From: Paenibacillus chondroitinus NBRC 15376
GTDB taxonomy: Bacteria > Bacillota > Bacilli > Paenibacillales > NBRC-103111
Direction of reading: 5' to 3'
DNA: 64,000 nt
NCBI RefSeq assembly: GCF_004000765.1
Contig: NZ_BILW01000004.1
Coordinates: forward strand, 303,042-367,041
Position numbers and translations under genes: made by a program. The notes beneath the pieces are model-generated. The model searched no databases. It was not told the origin of the DNA and saw only the letters and a program-made list of their open reading frames with translations. Numbering within the stretch: position 1 is the stretch's first letter; each line of letters begins with the position of its first letter. Of the stretch, positions 25,645-34,532 are shown in pieces.

Positions 25645-27258
25645 ATGTTTGGCTTAGGTACTAAGCGAATCGGGATTACGGTAGATCAAACGGGAGTCCG
25701 GTATGTCACTGTCAAAAAGAAAAAGTCGTGGGAAGTTGGATCGAGCGGATTTCTTCCCATCCCGTCAGGGATTATTGTTGAAGATCAAATTGTCAATTCG
25801 GAATCTCTAAGCCTTCAGGTTAAACAATGGGTAAAAGCAGAAAAGCTGAGAGGCGCTTCAGCGACCATTGCTATACCGACATCGCAAATTATCATTCGTA
25901 AAATGCGAATTCCAAGCATTAAGCCGCAAGAGCTGCGTCAGCTTGTAGAGCTTGAAGTGGAAACAGCGTTACGTCTGCCTTTTGAGGACCCTGTCTACGA
26001 TTACATTAAGGTAAGCCAAGACGATGAGAGCACGCTGGTTCTCGTGTTTGCAGCTCCAAAAAAGCTGATTATGAGCTATGTAAAAGTGTTCGAGGATGCC
26101 GGAGTGCACGTGAAAGCGGCAGAGATTTCTGCCACTGCTTTAGTCAGGGCGATATCGTCGCAGCAGGAGGAGTTTTTTGAGGAATCCATGTTGGTTTCCT
26201 TAGATCGTGGCACGCTGGAAGTGTACATGCTGCAAAATGGCAATCCCATTTTTATGCGAACGATTAGTCTTTTTGAACACGATACAGCTGTTGATGATGA
26301 ACTAACACCCGATCAGATCGGGGAAATTATTGCTGAAATCTCCAGGATGCTTAGTTTTTATCAATACAGTATTCAAGAGGGAAAAAGCCGAATTTCACAT
26401 ATTATCGTGACGGGTGCGAATCAAAGCAGAGATCAGCTGCATGTGGAGCTTGAGCAGGCACTTTCTGAGCTGAAGGTGGAAAAGGTCGATTTTGATTTAT
26501 ATGCGAGCGAACGGTCAAAAGATTTTAGCGCTAATGCATATCGTGTTGCAATTGGGGTCGCTTTATTTTCCAAGCAAAAAACGCAAATTAACTTGCTGCC
26601 GCATCGGAAAACGGAGACGAAAATCAAGTTTGTATTAGCCATTTTGGGCATGATGGTGTGGGTTGCCTGTGCCGTATTGATAGGTACGAATTATTTGGAT
26701 AATCAGAAAATATCAGCTCAAAACGCGTCAAGATTAACTACCCTCAATGCTCAAAAATCAGCTGCGGAGGCAAAATTAACTTCAAAACCTGCTACTCAGG
26801 GGGACCCGGCGGCTTTTATAACAATGACGCGGGCGAGCCGAAAAGATGTTGTCGCAATGATCGGAGATATCAAGAAACCGTTGCCAGTAGATGCTCAAAT
26901 CAGCACTATTTCCTATTCATCGGAATCACAGATGTCCTTAACTGTCGTTTTCGCGAAGATGGAGGATTCGGCCCGTTATTTATTTGACCTGCGCAAGTTG
27001 TCTTTTGGCGAAAATGCCAATCTCCAGTCAATTACCGAGACGACGATTGGGACTACGAACGCAGTGGTGAGTGCTAATACACAAACTCCAACTGACCCAA
27101 CGAACTCTGTTGCCAATAACCCGATTACCACTACGGCTAAGCAATATACAGTTAACTACTCTATAGCGTTCAAAAAAGCCGCAGCTGCAAAAGAAGCGGG
27201 AACTAAGGGAGCTGGAGAAGTGAAAGGAGAGGAGACTACGAATGTCCAACAAAAATAA
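25645..27258 (+). CDS. pilM: PilM-PilN fusion, type IV pilus inner-membrane assembly protein
   Basis: A single 537-residue chain joining two normally separate proteins. Residues about 1-312 are PilM-like, an actin-fold domain (IGITVDQTGVRYV, ELEVETALRLPFEDPVYDY, LVSLDRGTLEVYM, ILSFYQYS-type helix SRMLSFYQYS). At about 315 the PilN signature INLLP appears, followed by a basic stretch, one membrane helix (about 326-348) and a PilN-type periplasmic-like domain. PilM normally binds the INLLP motif of PilN; here the contact would be intramolecular. ATG 25645 follows AGGGTG; GTG 25636 lies inside that site. It overlaps pilO by 17 nt. Confidence 0.9.
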   Translation: MFGLGTKRIGITVDQTGVRYVTVKKKKSWEVGSSGFLPIPSGIIVEDQIVNSESLSLQVKQWVKAEKLRGASATIAIPTSQIIIRKMRIPSIKPQELRQLVELEVETALRLPFEDPVYDYIKVSQDDESTLVLVFAAPKKLIMSYVKVFEDAGVHVKAAEISATALVRAISSQQEEFFEESMLVSLDRGTLEVYMLQNGNPIFMRTISLFEHDTAVDDELTPDQIGEIIAEISRMLSFYQYSIQEGKSRISHIIVTGANQSRDQLHVELEQALSELKVEKVDFDLYASERSKDFSANAYRVAIGVALFSKQKTQINLLPHRKTETKIKFVLAILGMMVWVACAVLIGTNYLDNQKISAQNASRLTTLNAQKSAAEAKLTSKPATQGDPAAFITMTRASRKDVVAMIGDIKKPLPVDAQISTISYSSESQMSLTVVFAKMEDSARYLFDLRKLSFGENANLQSITETTIGTTNAVVSANTQTPTDPTNSVANNPITTTAKQYTVNYSIAFKKAAAAKEAGTKGAGEVKGEETTNVQQK

Positions 27259-27847
27259 TGCGAAGTCTCTTTTTCTATTCCTCGCGGTTCTGTTGTTTTT
27301 AGGTCTTTTTGCTTTCTATTATTTTATACAACTGCCTTCTGCCAATAAAATTAAAGCGCAAGAAAACGAAATGGCACTCGTGGAAAAGCAAATCCAGATT
27401 CTAACGAAGAAGTTAAATGAGAAGAAAGAGGATGTAGGTCCGTCTTTAAAAGACATTCAAGCCGCTCTTCCATTGTGGGACAACACGGAGCAGTTGACGC
27501 TTGATTTAAATCAGATTAAAACGAGCTCAAAAGTTAATTTCAACTCGATTTCCTATGCGGTGAGTGACAAGAGCACGCAAACGCAGCAGACAGATGCGAA
27601 TACTAAAAATCCGTATCCGAATGTTAGGGAAGTCAGAGTGACGACTTCCGTTGGCGGGACATTTAATGAAATTACGGATGCCATCACACAATTGCAAGCT
27701 TTACCACGATTAATTCGTGTGGATACGTTAAACTTCGGAAATTTGCCTAAGGATACATCGCGAAAACTGACTGTAAATCTTACGTTTACGGCTTATTTTG
27801 ACCCATCCTACAAATCAAGAGTCGATAAAGTCGAACTTCCTTATTAG
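27242..27847 (+). CDS. pilO: Type IV pilus assembly protein PilO
   Basis: A 201-residue protein with a short cytoplasmic end, one membrane helix at about 9-30, a coiled coil (ENEMALVEKQIQILTKKLNEKKED) and a small ferredoxin-like domain (VREVRVTTSVGGTFNEITDAITQLQALPRLIRVD). PilO forms the alignment complex with PilN. It is last in the run and followed by a strong terminator. No PilP or PilQ secretin is present, as expected for a single-membrane cell. Confidence 0.88.
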   Translation: MSNKNNAKSLFLFLAVLLFLGLFAFYYFIQLPSANKIKAQENEMALVEKQIQILTKKLNEKKEDVGPSLKDIQAALPLWDNTEQLTLDLNQIKTSSKVNFNSISYAVSDKSTQTQQTDANTKNPYPNVREVRVTTSVGGTFNEITDAITQLQALPRLIRVDTLNFGNLPKDTSRKLTVNLTFTAYFDPSYKSRVDKVELPY

Positions 27848-27892
27848 TTAGCACAAAACTTTCCAATTAGCGGACCTAGTCCCCTTGAGAGG

Positions 27893-27928
27893 ACCGCCAG
27901 GGGCACTTCCCTGGCGGTTATTTTTTTC
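27893..27928. terminator. Bidirectional terminator after pilO
   Basis: ACCGCCAGGG and CCCTGGCGGT are perfect complements around a CACTT-type loop, followed by TATTTTTTT. It also faces the convergent nitroreductase gene. Confidence 0.92.
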
Positions 27929-27932
27929 AAAC

Positions 27933-28535
27933 TTACAGTGTTTGGCCAAAAGTCCCTTCAAATAGCAATTCGCTTACGGGACGACGAGTAGAAGGTGCTT
28001 CACGCTCTTGAAAGCGTTCAGGCAAAGCTTCAACAGGACCGCGGTAGCCAATCGCAATCACGGCATGCGTTTGATAATCCTCAGGAATTTGAAGCGTTTC
28101 ACGCGCTTGATTATGATCAAAGCCACCCATAGCGTGTGTGATTAATCCTTGATTGTTAGCTTCTAGCGCAAGGTAACCCCATGCTGCTCCTGCATCGAAA
28201 GCGTGGCTAGGGGAGGTATTTCCGTTAGAGGCCTTGGTATAGGAAATCACTAAAGCAAGAACAGGTGCTTTCTCACACCATTCGCGGTTAGCAGGGGCTA
28301 TAAAGCTGTGAAACTTGGCTAGCTGCTCTTCTGTACGGGCAACGATGAACCGCCATGGTTGTATATTACTGCCGGACGGCGCCCAGCGTGCCGCTTCAAA
28401 CAAGCTAAGGAGTACATCTTCGGTAACCTCTTGCTTTGTGAATGAGCGAGGTGACCAACGGGTCAGGAATTGCGGATTGATTTCGTGATCCGGTTGGCGA
28501 TTGGATTCGACTTCGGCGGGTAAAGATGTTGTCAT
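27933..28535 (-). CDS. Nitroreductase-family FMN oxidoreductase
   Basis: A 200-residue protein of the nitroreductase fold. Features are the FMN-binding RWSPRSF near residue 26, EAARWAPSGSNIQPWRF near 48-64, the central DAGAAWGYLALEANNQGLITHAMGGFD helix region, and VIAIGYRGP near the C-terminus. These enzymes use NAD(P)H and FMN to reduce quinones or nitro compounds; the natural substrate is not evident. AAGGAGG lies 6-7 nt upstream of the start. It is transcribed alone, against the pilus operon. Confidence 0.9.
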   Translation of the reverse strand: MTTSLPAEVESNRQPDHEINPQFLTRWSPRSFTKQEVTEDVLLSLFEAARWAPSGSNIQPWRFIVARTEEQLAKFHSFIAPANREWCEKAPVLALVISYTKASNGNTSPSHAFDAGAAWGYLALEANNQGLITHAMGGFDHNQARETLQIPEDYQTHAVIAIGYRGPVEALPERFQEREAPSTRRPVSELLFEGTFGQTL

Positions 28536-28691
28536 GATGAATTCCTCCTTATTTATATACTCTTCCTGATTTTACCTGATTTCTTCGTACAATACGAATT
28601 TTTGAAAATAACGGTGCTCGGTATGTGTTTACCCTATTATGGAAAAGCTAGAGATTGTGAAATAAAAGTACCGAGAGAGGTGCGAGGAACC

Positions 28692-28907
28692 GTGAATTTT
28701 ACTAGTCATGATGTTGTGATCATTGAAAGAGCTTTGAGAACTGCGATGAAACATGATTTGGAAGAGCACCGTTCTAGAGATTATCAGGAAGTTTTGTTGA
28801 AAATGCAAGAAAGTGCTAGCCAAGCCTTTCAAGTTAATGCCCCAGTTGCGAGAGCTGATCACGAAGGGATTCGGTATGATTACGATGATTCATCGGATCT
28901 CATGTAG
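28692..28907 (+). CDS. Small hypothetical protein
   Basis: A 71-residue acidic protein of no family I recognise. It is mostly helical (VVIIERALRTAMKHDLEEH, YQEVLLKMQESASQAF) with an Asp-rich tail. GTG 28692 has a GAGAGG/GAGG site just upstream. The reading frame stays open further back to a TTG at 28602 without a ribosome site, so the N-terminus is uncertain. It is followed by a terminator. Confidence 0.55.
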   Translation: MNFTSHDVVIIERALRTAMKHDLEEHRSRDYQEVLLKMQESASQAFQVNAPVARADHEGIRYDYDDSSDLM

Positions 28908-28959
28908 ACATACGAACGTAGTCATTGGATTAAAATCAGAGATAGCCTTACGATTCATT

Positions 28960-28984
28960 AGCCCCAATTCCTGGGGCTTTTTTA
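28960..28984 (+). terminator. Rho-independent terminator
   Basis: AGCCCC pairs with GGGGCT across a 7-nt loop, followed by TTTTTTATTTT. Confidence 0.85.
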
Positions 28985-29000
28985 TTTTGCTGTAGACGTT

Positions 29001-29006
29001 TATAAT
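29001..29006 (+). promoter_or_regulatory. -10 element for mrfA
   Basis: A perfect TATAAT 37 nt before the mrfA start codon; the -35 region falls within the T-tract of the preceding terminator and is weak. Confidence 0.45.
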
Positions 29007-29042
29007 AAGGGGAACAGTCGTTCTATAAGGGAGGGGTTAACC

Positions 29043-31292
29043 TTGCTTCGAAAGAAGAATCTTTCACAACTAATACAAAATTTAAGAGCAAATGAAAATA
29101 TAATTAATTGGCACGAAGTCGAACCCATAGAAGCGAAGACCCGGCCTATGCCTGAAAGCGTGGACGAACGCATCAAGGGCGCCCTGACGAAAAGGGGAAT
29201 CGAACAACTATACAGTCACCAAGCAACAGCGTACGAGACTATCCGACAGGGTGAAAACGTAGTAGCTGTAACCCCTACGGCTTCAGGTAAAACGCTATGT
29301 TATAACCTTCCAGTTCTACAGGCTATCGCTGAAGACGACGCCAGCAGGGCGCTTTACCTTTTCCCTACGAAGGCTTTGGCACAAGATCAAAAAAGCGAAC
29401 TAAACGAAATAATTAACGAAATGGGAATTGATATAAAAAGCTTTACTTACGACGGCGACACATCCCCGGCTATTCGGCAGATTGTAAAGAACGTAGGCCA
29501 TATCGTTATTACGAATCCCGACATGCTGCATTCGGCCATCCTGCCTCATCATACGAAATGGGTAAGCCTGTTTAGTAATTTAAAATATATCGTTATTGAC
29601 GAACTACATACATACCGGGGCGTCTTCGGCAGCCATGTAGCCAACGTAATACGCAGGCTGCTGCGTATCTGCAAATTTTACGGCAGCAATCCGCTGTTTA
29701 TCTGTACGTCGGCGACGATAGCAAACCCGAAGGAATTGGCTGAACAGCTTACAGGTAAACCTATGCGGCTAATCAACGACAATGGCGCGCCCAGGGGCCG
29801 TAAGCATTTCGTATTTTATAACCCGCCTATTGTTAACAAGCCACTGAACCTACGGAAAAGCGCGACGGTAGAAGTAAACCAGCTGGCCAAAGAATTTTTA
29901 TCGAATAAAGTACAAACGATCGTTTTTGCCCGCAGCCGCGTAAGGGTAGAACTCATATTAAGTCATTTACAGGAACTGGTAAAAAACGAACTAGGGACGA
30001 AAACCATAAGAGGATACCGGGGCGGTTATTTGCCAAGCCAGCGCAGGGAAATTGAACGAGGGTTACGTAACGGGGAAATCCTGGGCGTAGTAAGTACCAA
30101 TGCACTGGAATTAGGCGTAGACATAGGCCAGCTGCAAGTTTGTATTATGTCCGGATATCCCGGAAGCGTCGCCAGCACCTGGCAGCAAGCGGGTCGGGCT
30201 GGAAGGCGACACGGTGAAGCCCTGGTTATTATGGTAGCCAGCAATACACCGATTGACCAATACGTAGTCCAGAACCCGGAATACTTTTTCGAACGTTCCC
30301 CGGAGTCTGCCAGAATTAACCCTGAAAATTTGCTGATCCTCGTAGACCATTTACGATGCGCTGCGTATGAACTTCCAGTAAAAATAGGGGAGGAATTCGG
30401 GCCGTTAGAGATTACCGATATACTGGAATATTTGGTAGAAGAGAGAGTGCTTACCCAGGCTGCCGATTCATTTTATTGGGCTAGTCAATCGTTTCCGGCA
30501 CACGAAGTAAGCTTACGATCTGCCGCTCAGGAAAACGTAGTAATTGTTGACCAATCGGACGTAGCGAACGTAAAAATTATCGGTGAGATGGACAGATTTA
30601 GCGCTATGACTCTTTTACATGACGAAGCGATTTATTTGCATGAAGGTACTCAGTTTCAAGTCGAAAAGCTGGACTGGGAACACAAAAAGGCGTATGTACG
30701 CGAAGTAGACGTAGAGTATTACACAGATGCGAACTTGGCCGTAAAGCTGAAAGTTTTATCTATTGACCGTATAGCCAAAAGGCAAACAACGTCTATAAAT
30801 TTCGGCGACACTGCGATAAATGTTATGGCAACCATGTTTAAGAAAATCCGTTTAACCAGTTTTGAAAATATCGGATACGGGCCTATCAAACTTCCAGAAG
30901 AAGAACTTCATACCAGCGCGACCTGGATTGAAATAAAAGAAGTAGACCCAACTGTAGAAACGAAAACATTGGAACAGATACTAATGGGAATTTCCAACGT
31001 GATTAGGCATATCGTACCCATTCACGTTATGTGTGACCGCAGCGACATACACGTAATTTCTCAAATCCGGGCTGAACACTCCCAGCTGCCAACAATTTTT
31101 ATTTACGACCATTACCCAGGCGGGATTGGATTAGCGGAAGACGTATTTCAACGTTTTGATGAGATAAAAGAAGCAGCCAGGAGTCTGATTCGAAAATGTC
31201 CGTGTGACGATGGCTGCCCGTCATGTATTGGAACCGAAATAGAGGGGATGGATGCTAAGAAAAAATCCCTTCGAATACTGGAGGGATTATAG
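29043..31292 (+). CDS. mrfA: DNA repair helicase MrfA (YprA)
   Basis: A 749-residue superfamily 2 helicase with a DUF1998-type C-terminal domain. Motifs: I TPTASGKT (about 79-86), Ia PTKALAQD, II DELH, III TSATIANP, V NALELGVDIG and VI QAGRAGRR. The C-terminal four-cysteine cluster is C-x-C-x3-C-x2-C in RKCPCDDGCPSCIG. B. subtilis MrfA acts with MrfB in repair of mitomycin C adducts, independently of UvrABC. It starts at TTG 29043 behind GGGAGGGG. Codon use is unusual for the window, with valine mostly GTA. Confidence 0.93.
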   Translation: MLRKKNLSQLIQNLRANENIINWHEVEPIEAKTRPMPESVDERIKGALTKRGIEQLYSHQATAYETIRQGENVVAVTPTASGKTLCYNLPVLQAIAEDDASRALYLFPTKALAQDQKSELNEIINEMGIDIKSFTYDGDTSPAIRQIVKNVGHIVITNPDMLHSAILPHHTKWVSLFSNLKYIVIDELHTYRGVFGSHVANVIRRLLRICKFYGSNPLFICTSATIANPKELAEQLTGKPMRLINDNGAPRGRKHFVFYNPPIVNKPLNLRKSATVEVNQLAKEFLSNKVQTIVFARSRVRVELILSHLQELVKNELGTKTIRGYRGGYLPSQRREIERGLRNGEILGVVSTNALELGVDIGQLQVCIMSGYPGSVASTWQQAGRAGRRHGEALVIMVASNTPIDQYVVQNPEYFFERSPESARINPENLLILVDHLRCAAYELPVKIGEEFGPLEITDILEYLVEERVLTQAADSFYWASQSFPAHEVSLRSAAQENVVIVDQSDVANVKIIGEMDRFSAMTLLHDEAIYLHEGTQFQVEKLDWEHKKAYVREVDVEYYTDANLAVKLKVLSIDRIAKRQTTSINFGDTAINVMATMFKKIRLTSFENIGYGPIKLPEEELHTSATWIEIKEVDPTVETKTLEQILMGISNVIRHIVPIHVMCDRSDIHVISQIRAEHSQLPTIFIYDHYPGGIGLAEDVFQRFDEIKEAARSLIRKCPCDDGCPSCIGTEIEGMDAKKKSLRILEGL

Positions 31293-31358
31293 ATGTATGG
31301 TTTTGTACCCATGTTCAGTAAAACCCGTCTGAAAACGCTGGATGGCGGTGCCCGATGA
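31293..31358 (+). CDS. Mini-ORF coupling mrfA to mrfB
   Basis: A 21-codon ORF beginning directly after the mrfA stop. TGGAGGG lies 8 nt before ATG 31293, and the TGA overlaps the mrfB start as ATGA. The mrfB ATG itself has no convincing ribosome site. The ORF may therefore be read mainly to deliver ribosomes to mrfB, or it may be a leftover of an older mrfA end. The peptide is basic and of no known family. Confidence 0.4.
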   Translation: MYGFVPMFSKTRLKTLDGGAR

Positions 31359-32761
31359 GCGGGCTCCGCGAAAAGCTCAGCCGCCTGCGTGGACCCGGGG
31401 CGGCACAAGCCGCTCCGCCGTCCGTGCCTGCGGCCGACGACGAATGGGCGCAGCTCGGCGCCCATATCGAGACGAGCCCAGCCGGCTCGTTCGTCATGCG
31501 GCGCCGGGTGTACGGCACAGACAGCGTGCACGGTAAATATCGGCTGCGGGAGCTGGCCGATTGCGCGCAGCAGCTTGTCTGCTTTCACGACCGCGGCGCT
31601 GCCGTCCGGCATGACGCGCTGCTTTTCTTTGACACCGAGACGACGGGGCTCGGTGTCGGTGCGGGCAACGTGCCGTTCATGGTCGGCATCGGCTATTACA
31701 CCGGCGAGCTGTTCACGGTGGAACAGCTATTGATACGTAATCCAGCGGAAGAGCAAGCCATGCTTGTGTATTTGCAAGAGCTGCTCGACCGCTTTACCCA
31801 TATTGTTTCTTACAACGGCCGGACATTCGATTGGCCAATCTTGAAGAATCGCTATGTGCTTAATCGGCTTACGCTCGATGATTCGAATCTTCTGCAGCTG
31901 GATTTTCTATATCCTTCCAGGAGTTTATGGCGGAATACGCTGCCTTCGTGCCGTCTGAGCAAGGTGGAAGAGAGCCGGCTAGGGTTTGAGCGTGTGGACG
32001 ATGTACCCGGCTCAATGGCGCCTACCCTTTATTTTCAGTATTTGGCAGAGAAGAATCCATCTGTCCTGCAAGGTGTGTTCGTTCATAACGAGCATGATAT
32101 TGTTACGTTGGCAGCCCTTGCCATTCATTTCTCCAAGCTGCTAAGCGGAGAATTAGAGTCGGCAGTATCTTCTACGAACGCTGAGGCTGAGGCCGGGGTG
32201 GTGGAGAATACCGCACACTACGCTGATATCGAATTAGAAGAGCTGTTTCGCACGGGGCTTTGGTTGGATAAAATGGATCGTTCGGAACGTGCAGAGACGT
32301 TCCTTCAAGATTTATTTTCGAGACTAATGAATAACCCGAAACCTGCAAATTCAACAGAACATGAATCGGTGATTCTCCAACTAGCTGGCTTTTATAAGAA
32401 AAAAGGTGAATATTCCCGGGCTGTTGATCTCTGGAAACGTTGGATTCATATCAAGAATGCAAGCCTTTCGCTGCAACTTGAGCCGTATTTGGAGTTAGCC
32501 ATGTATTATGAGCATCGGGAGCGTAATTTGGCGTTGGCCATTTTTTACGCAGAGGAAGCATGGGCCAAACTATGGCGCAGGCGCTCCCTGCACCGTGGCG
32601 ATCGGAAGCAAAATGAGATAGAGGAAGCTTTAGAGAAGCGTATCAGCCGTTTGAAAAATAAAGTGAGGAAAACCGAGAACATGGTGCCTCACGAAGGTTC
32701 TCACACGAAGCCCAAAACTCGCAAGATGAAGCCGATGTACGCTAGCGAGGGACTAATCTAA
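31355..32761 (+). CDS. mrfB: RNase H-like exonuclease MrfB (YprB)
   Basis: A 468-residue protein with an RNase H-fold 3'-5' exonuclease domain at about 80-265: the first acidic motif in FFDTETTGLGVGAGN, then SYNGRTFDWPILKNR, and HNEHDIVTLAAL with the last catalytic aspartate. The C-terminal third has TPR-like helices (FYKKKGEYSRAVDLWKRW, ELAMYYEHRERNLALAIFYAEEAW). B. subtilis MrfB pairs with MrfA in mitomycin-damage repair. ATG 31355 is the only usable start after the in-frame stop at 31319. The first 350 nt are much more GC-rich than mrfA. Confidence 0.9.
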   Translation: MSGLREKLSRLRGPGAAQAAPPSVPAADDEWAQLGAHIETSPAGSFVMRRRVYGTDSVHGKYRLRELADCAQQLVCFHDRGAAVRHDALLFFDTETTGLGVGAGNVPFMVGIGYYTGELFTVEQLLIRNPAEEQAMLVYLQELLDRFTHIVSYNGRTFDWPILKNRYVLNRLTLDDSNLLQLDFLYPSRSLWRNTLPSCRLSKVEESRLGFERVDDVPGSMAPTLYFQYLAEKNPSVLQGVFVHNEHDIVTLAALAIHFSKLLSGELESAVSSTNAEAEAGVVENTAHYADIELEELFRTGLWLDKMDRSERAETFLQDLFSRLMNNPKPANSTEHESVILQLAGFYKKKGEYSRAVDLWKRWIHIKNASLSLQLEPYLELAMYYEHRERNLALAIFYAEEAWAKLWRRRSLHRGDRKQNEIEEALEKRISRLKNKVRKTENMVPHEGSHTKPKTRKMKPMYASEGLI

Positions 32762-32833
32762 GTCTTGCCCGCATCCGTTTACTTTTCCTATCAATTGGTT
32801 ATACAAGGTAGAAAAAGGCAAGGAGAATATGTC

Positions 32834-33643
32834 ATGCCCGAGCTACCGGAGATGGAGACATATCGTCAGCAGTTAACGAGACTTATCCAGAACTCGCCAA
32901 TTACAGGGGCGGAAGTCACGCGTCCCAAATCCTTGAATGTGGATCCGGATCGCTTTATCCAGAAGCTAACCGGTAATCGAATTGTTCGAATCGAGCGCAG
33001 AGCGAAGCATTTGTTGTTTCTTTTAGGCTCGGGTGAAGTATTACTGCTTCATTTAATGCTTGGTGGCTGGATGTTCTATGGGACGGAAGAGGAGAAACCG
33101 GATCGAACATCGCAGGTGGTGATCCATTTTGGCTCGCAGCACTTATACTTCATTGGATTGCGGTTAGGCTATCTACACCTGCATACGATACCTGAGGTTG
33201 AGAAGGTATTAAGTAAATTAGGTCCTGAACCTTTGGATCCTGGTTTTACATTGACCCGATTTCAAAGTCTACTCAAAGGTAAAAATGGCAATCTGAAAGT
33301 GACGCTAGTTGATCAATCCTTTTTATCAGGAATCGGGAACTGTTACTCGGATGAGATTTGCTTTATTGCAAGTATTTTGCCCCTGCGTAAGCTGTCATCC
33401 TTAACAACCGAGGAGCAAAATCGTTTATTTCAAGCGATGCGCACCGTTCTTCTCGAAGCCATTCAGTATGGCGGCTATATCGATGAACCTTTATTTGTTG
33501 GAGATCGATTGACGGGCCAATTTGATGCGAAATGCCGTGTATATGACCGTGAAGGCGAGCCCTGCTTACGTTGTGGCCATCCGCTGATGAAGACAGAAAT
33601 TTCTAGTCGCAAATGCTTTTATTGTGCGAACTGTCAAACGTGA
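32834..33643 (+). CDS. mutM: Fpg/Nei-family DNA glycosylase
   Basis: A 269-residue glycosylase/AP lyase of the formamidopyrimidine family, which removes oxidised bases. The N-terminus MPELPEMETYR supplies the catalytic Pro and Glu after Met removal. The lysine in RRAKHLL, the helix-two-turn-helix SGIGNCYSDE and a C-terminal zinc finger C-x2-C-x13-C-x2-C with SSRK arginine are visible. The finger loop is three residues shorter than the usual x16. ATG 32834 is chosen for the canonical MPELPE and its AAGGAG site. A divergent member; Fpg and Nei activity cannot be told apart. nfo follows 16 nt later. Confidence 0.88.
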   Translation: MPELPEMETYRQQLTRLIQNSPITGAEVTRPKSLNVDPDRFIQKLTGNRIVRIERRAKHLLFLLGSGEVLLLHLMLGGWMFYGTEEEKPDRTSQVVIHFGSQHLYFIGLRLGYLHLHTIPEVEKVLSKLGPEPLDPGFTLTRFQSLLKGKNGNLKVTLVDQSFLSGIGNCYSDEICFIASILPLRKLSSLTTEEQNRLFQAMRTVLLEAIQYGGYIDEPLFVGDRLTGQFDAKCRVYDREGEPCLRCGHPLMKTEISSRKCFYCANCQT

Positions 33644-33659
33644 AGGGGGCTGAGGGGTC

Positions 33660-34496
33660 ATGTATGTTGGTGCCCATGTGAGTACAAGGGGCGGATATAG
33701 CGGAGCAGCCAAAACGGCGCTAGCGATGGGGGCTAAAGCTTTTCAATATTTCCCGATGAATCCGAGAAGTCTATCAATGAAAATAGTAAATGTGCGGGAA
33801 GCCGCATTGTGTGCGGAATTTTGCCGAGAGCATGATATATTGTCTATTGGGCATGCGCCGTACCCGTTGAATCCAGCGGCAGATGCTGCTGAGCGCGATG
33901 TAATGGTGAGTTTGATAAAGAACGGGCTTGAGATTACGGAAGCATGCGGATCTGTCGGTCTCGTGGTGCATTTTGGCAAATATGTTGGAAAAGACCCGTT
34001 ACAAGGTTATAAAAATATAATACAATGTTTGAATAGCGCCACTCAAGGCTATGAGGGGGCGTCTTTCATTTTGCTCGAGAATCAAGCCGGTGAAGGCTCA
34101 CAGCTTGGTCTTACCTTGGAAGAGATGGCTCAGGTGCGGAAACTGTGTCAGCGCCCGGAGAAAATTGGCTTTTGTTTGGATACGTGCCATGCTTTTGCCA
34201 GCGGTTTATGGACGAGCCATGGATGGGGTGAGCTGGAAGCTAGAGGAGAAATTCTTGATTATTTTCCCCATTTGAAAGCTGTTCATCTGAATGATTCCCT
34301 TCATCCTTATGGCTCGCGCAGAGATCGTCATGCGAATATTGGAACGGGATATATCGGTCTTGATAATTTTAGACAGCTGCTGTCTTCAGCCTTTTTAAGA
34401 CGTATTCCGGTTGTTCTCGAAACGGGCAAAGGGAGCAATGGCACTCATTCCGAGGAAATTGCTCTCGTGAAAACTTTATTCAGTAACGCTGACTGA
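33660..34496 (+). CDS. nfo: Endonuclease IV (AP endonuclease)
   Basis: A 278-residue TIM-barrel AP endonuclease that cuts 5' of abasic sites and clears 3' blocks in base excision repair. All nine zinc ligands can be placed by comparison with E. coli Nfo: H65, H104, E140, D174, H177, H209, D222, H224 and E254. The signature stretches are GAHVSTRGG, LLENQAGEG, CLDTCHAFA and RRDRHANIG. It follows the Fpg/Nei gene with a GAGGGG site, so glycosylase and AP endonuclease are probably co-expressed. Confidence 0.95.
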   Translation: MYVGAHVSTRGGYSGAAKTALAMGAKAFQYFPMNPRSLSMKIVNVREAALCAEFCREHDILSIGHAPYPLNPAADAAERDVMVSLIKNGLEITEACGSVGLVVHFGKYVGKDPLQGYKNIIQCLNSATQGYEGASFILLENQAGEGSQLGLTLEEMAQVRKLCQRPEKIGFCLDTCHAFASGLWTSHGWGELEARGEILDYFPHLKAVHLNDSLHPYGSRRDRHANIGTGYIGLDNFRQLLSSAFLRRIPVVLETGKGSNGTHSEEIALVKTLFSNAD

Positions 34497-34532
34497 CGAT
34501 CCGCAGGAACAGGAAGGGAAGGAAATCCAGCG

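Noticed and set aside
26433..26651. Minus-strand small ORF inside the pilM part
   Set aside because: Shadow of a well-supported gene; no ribosome site or family features.
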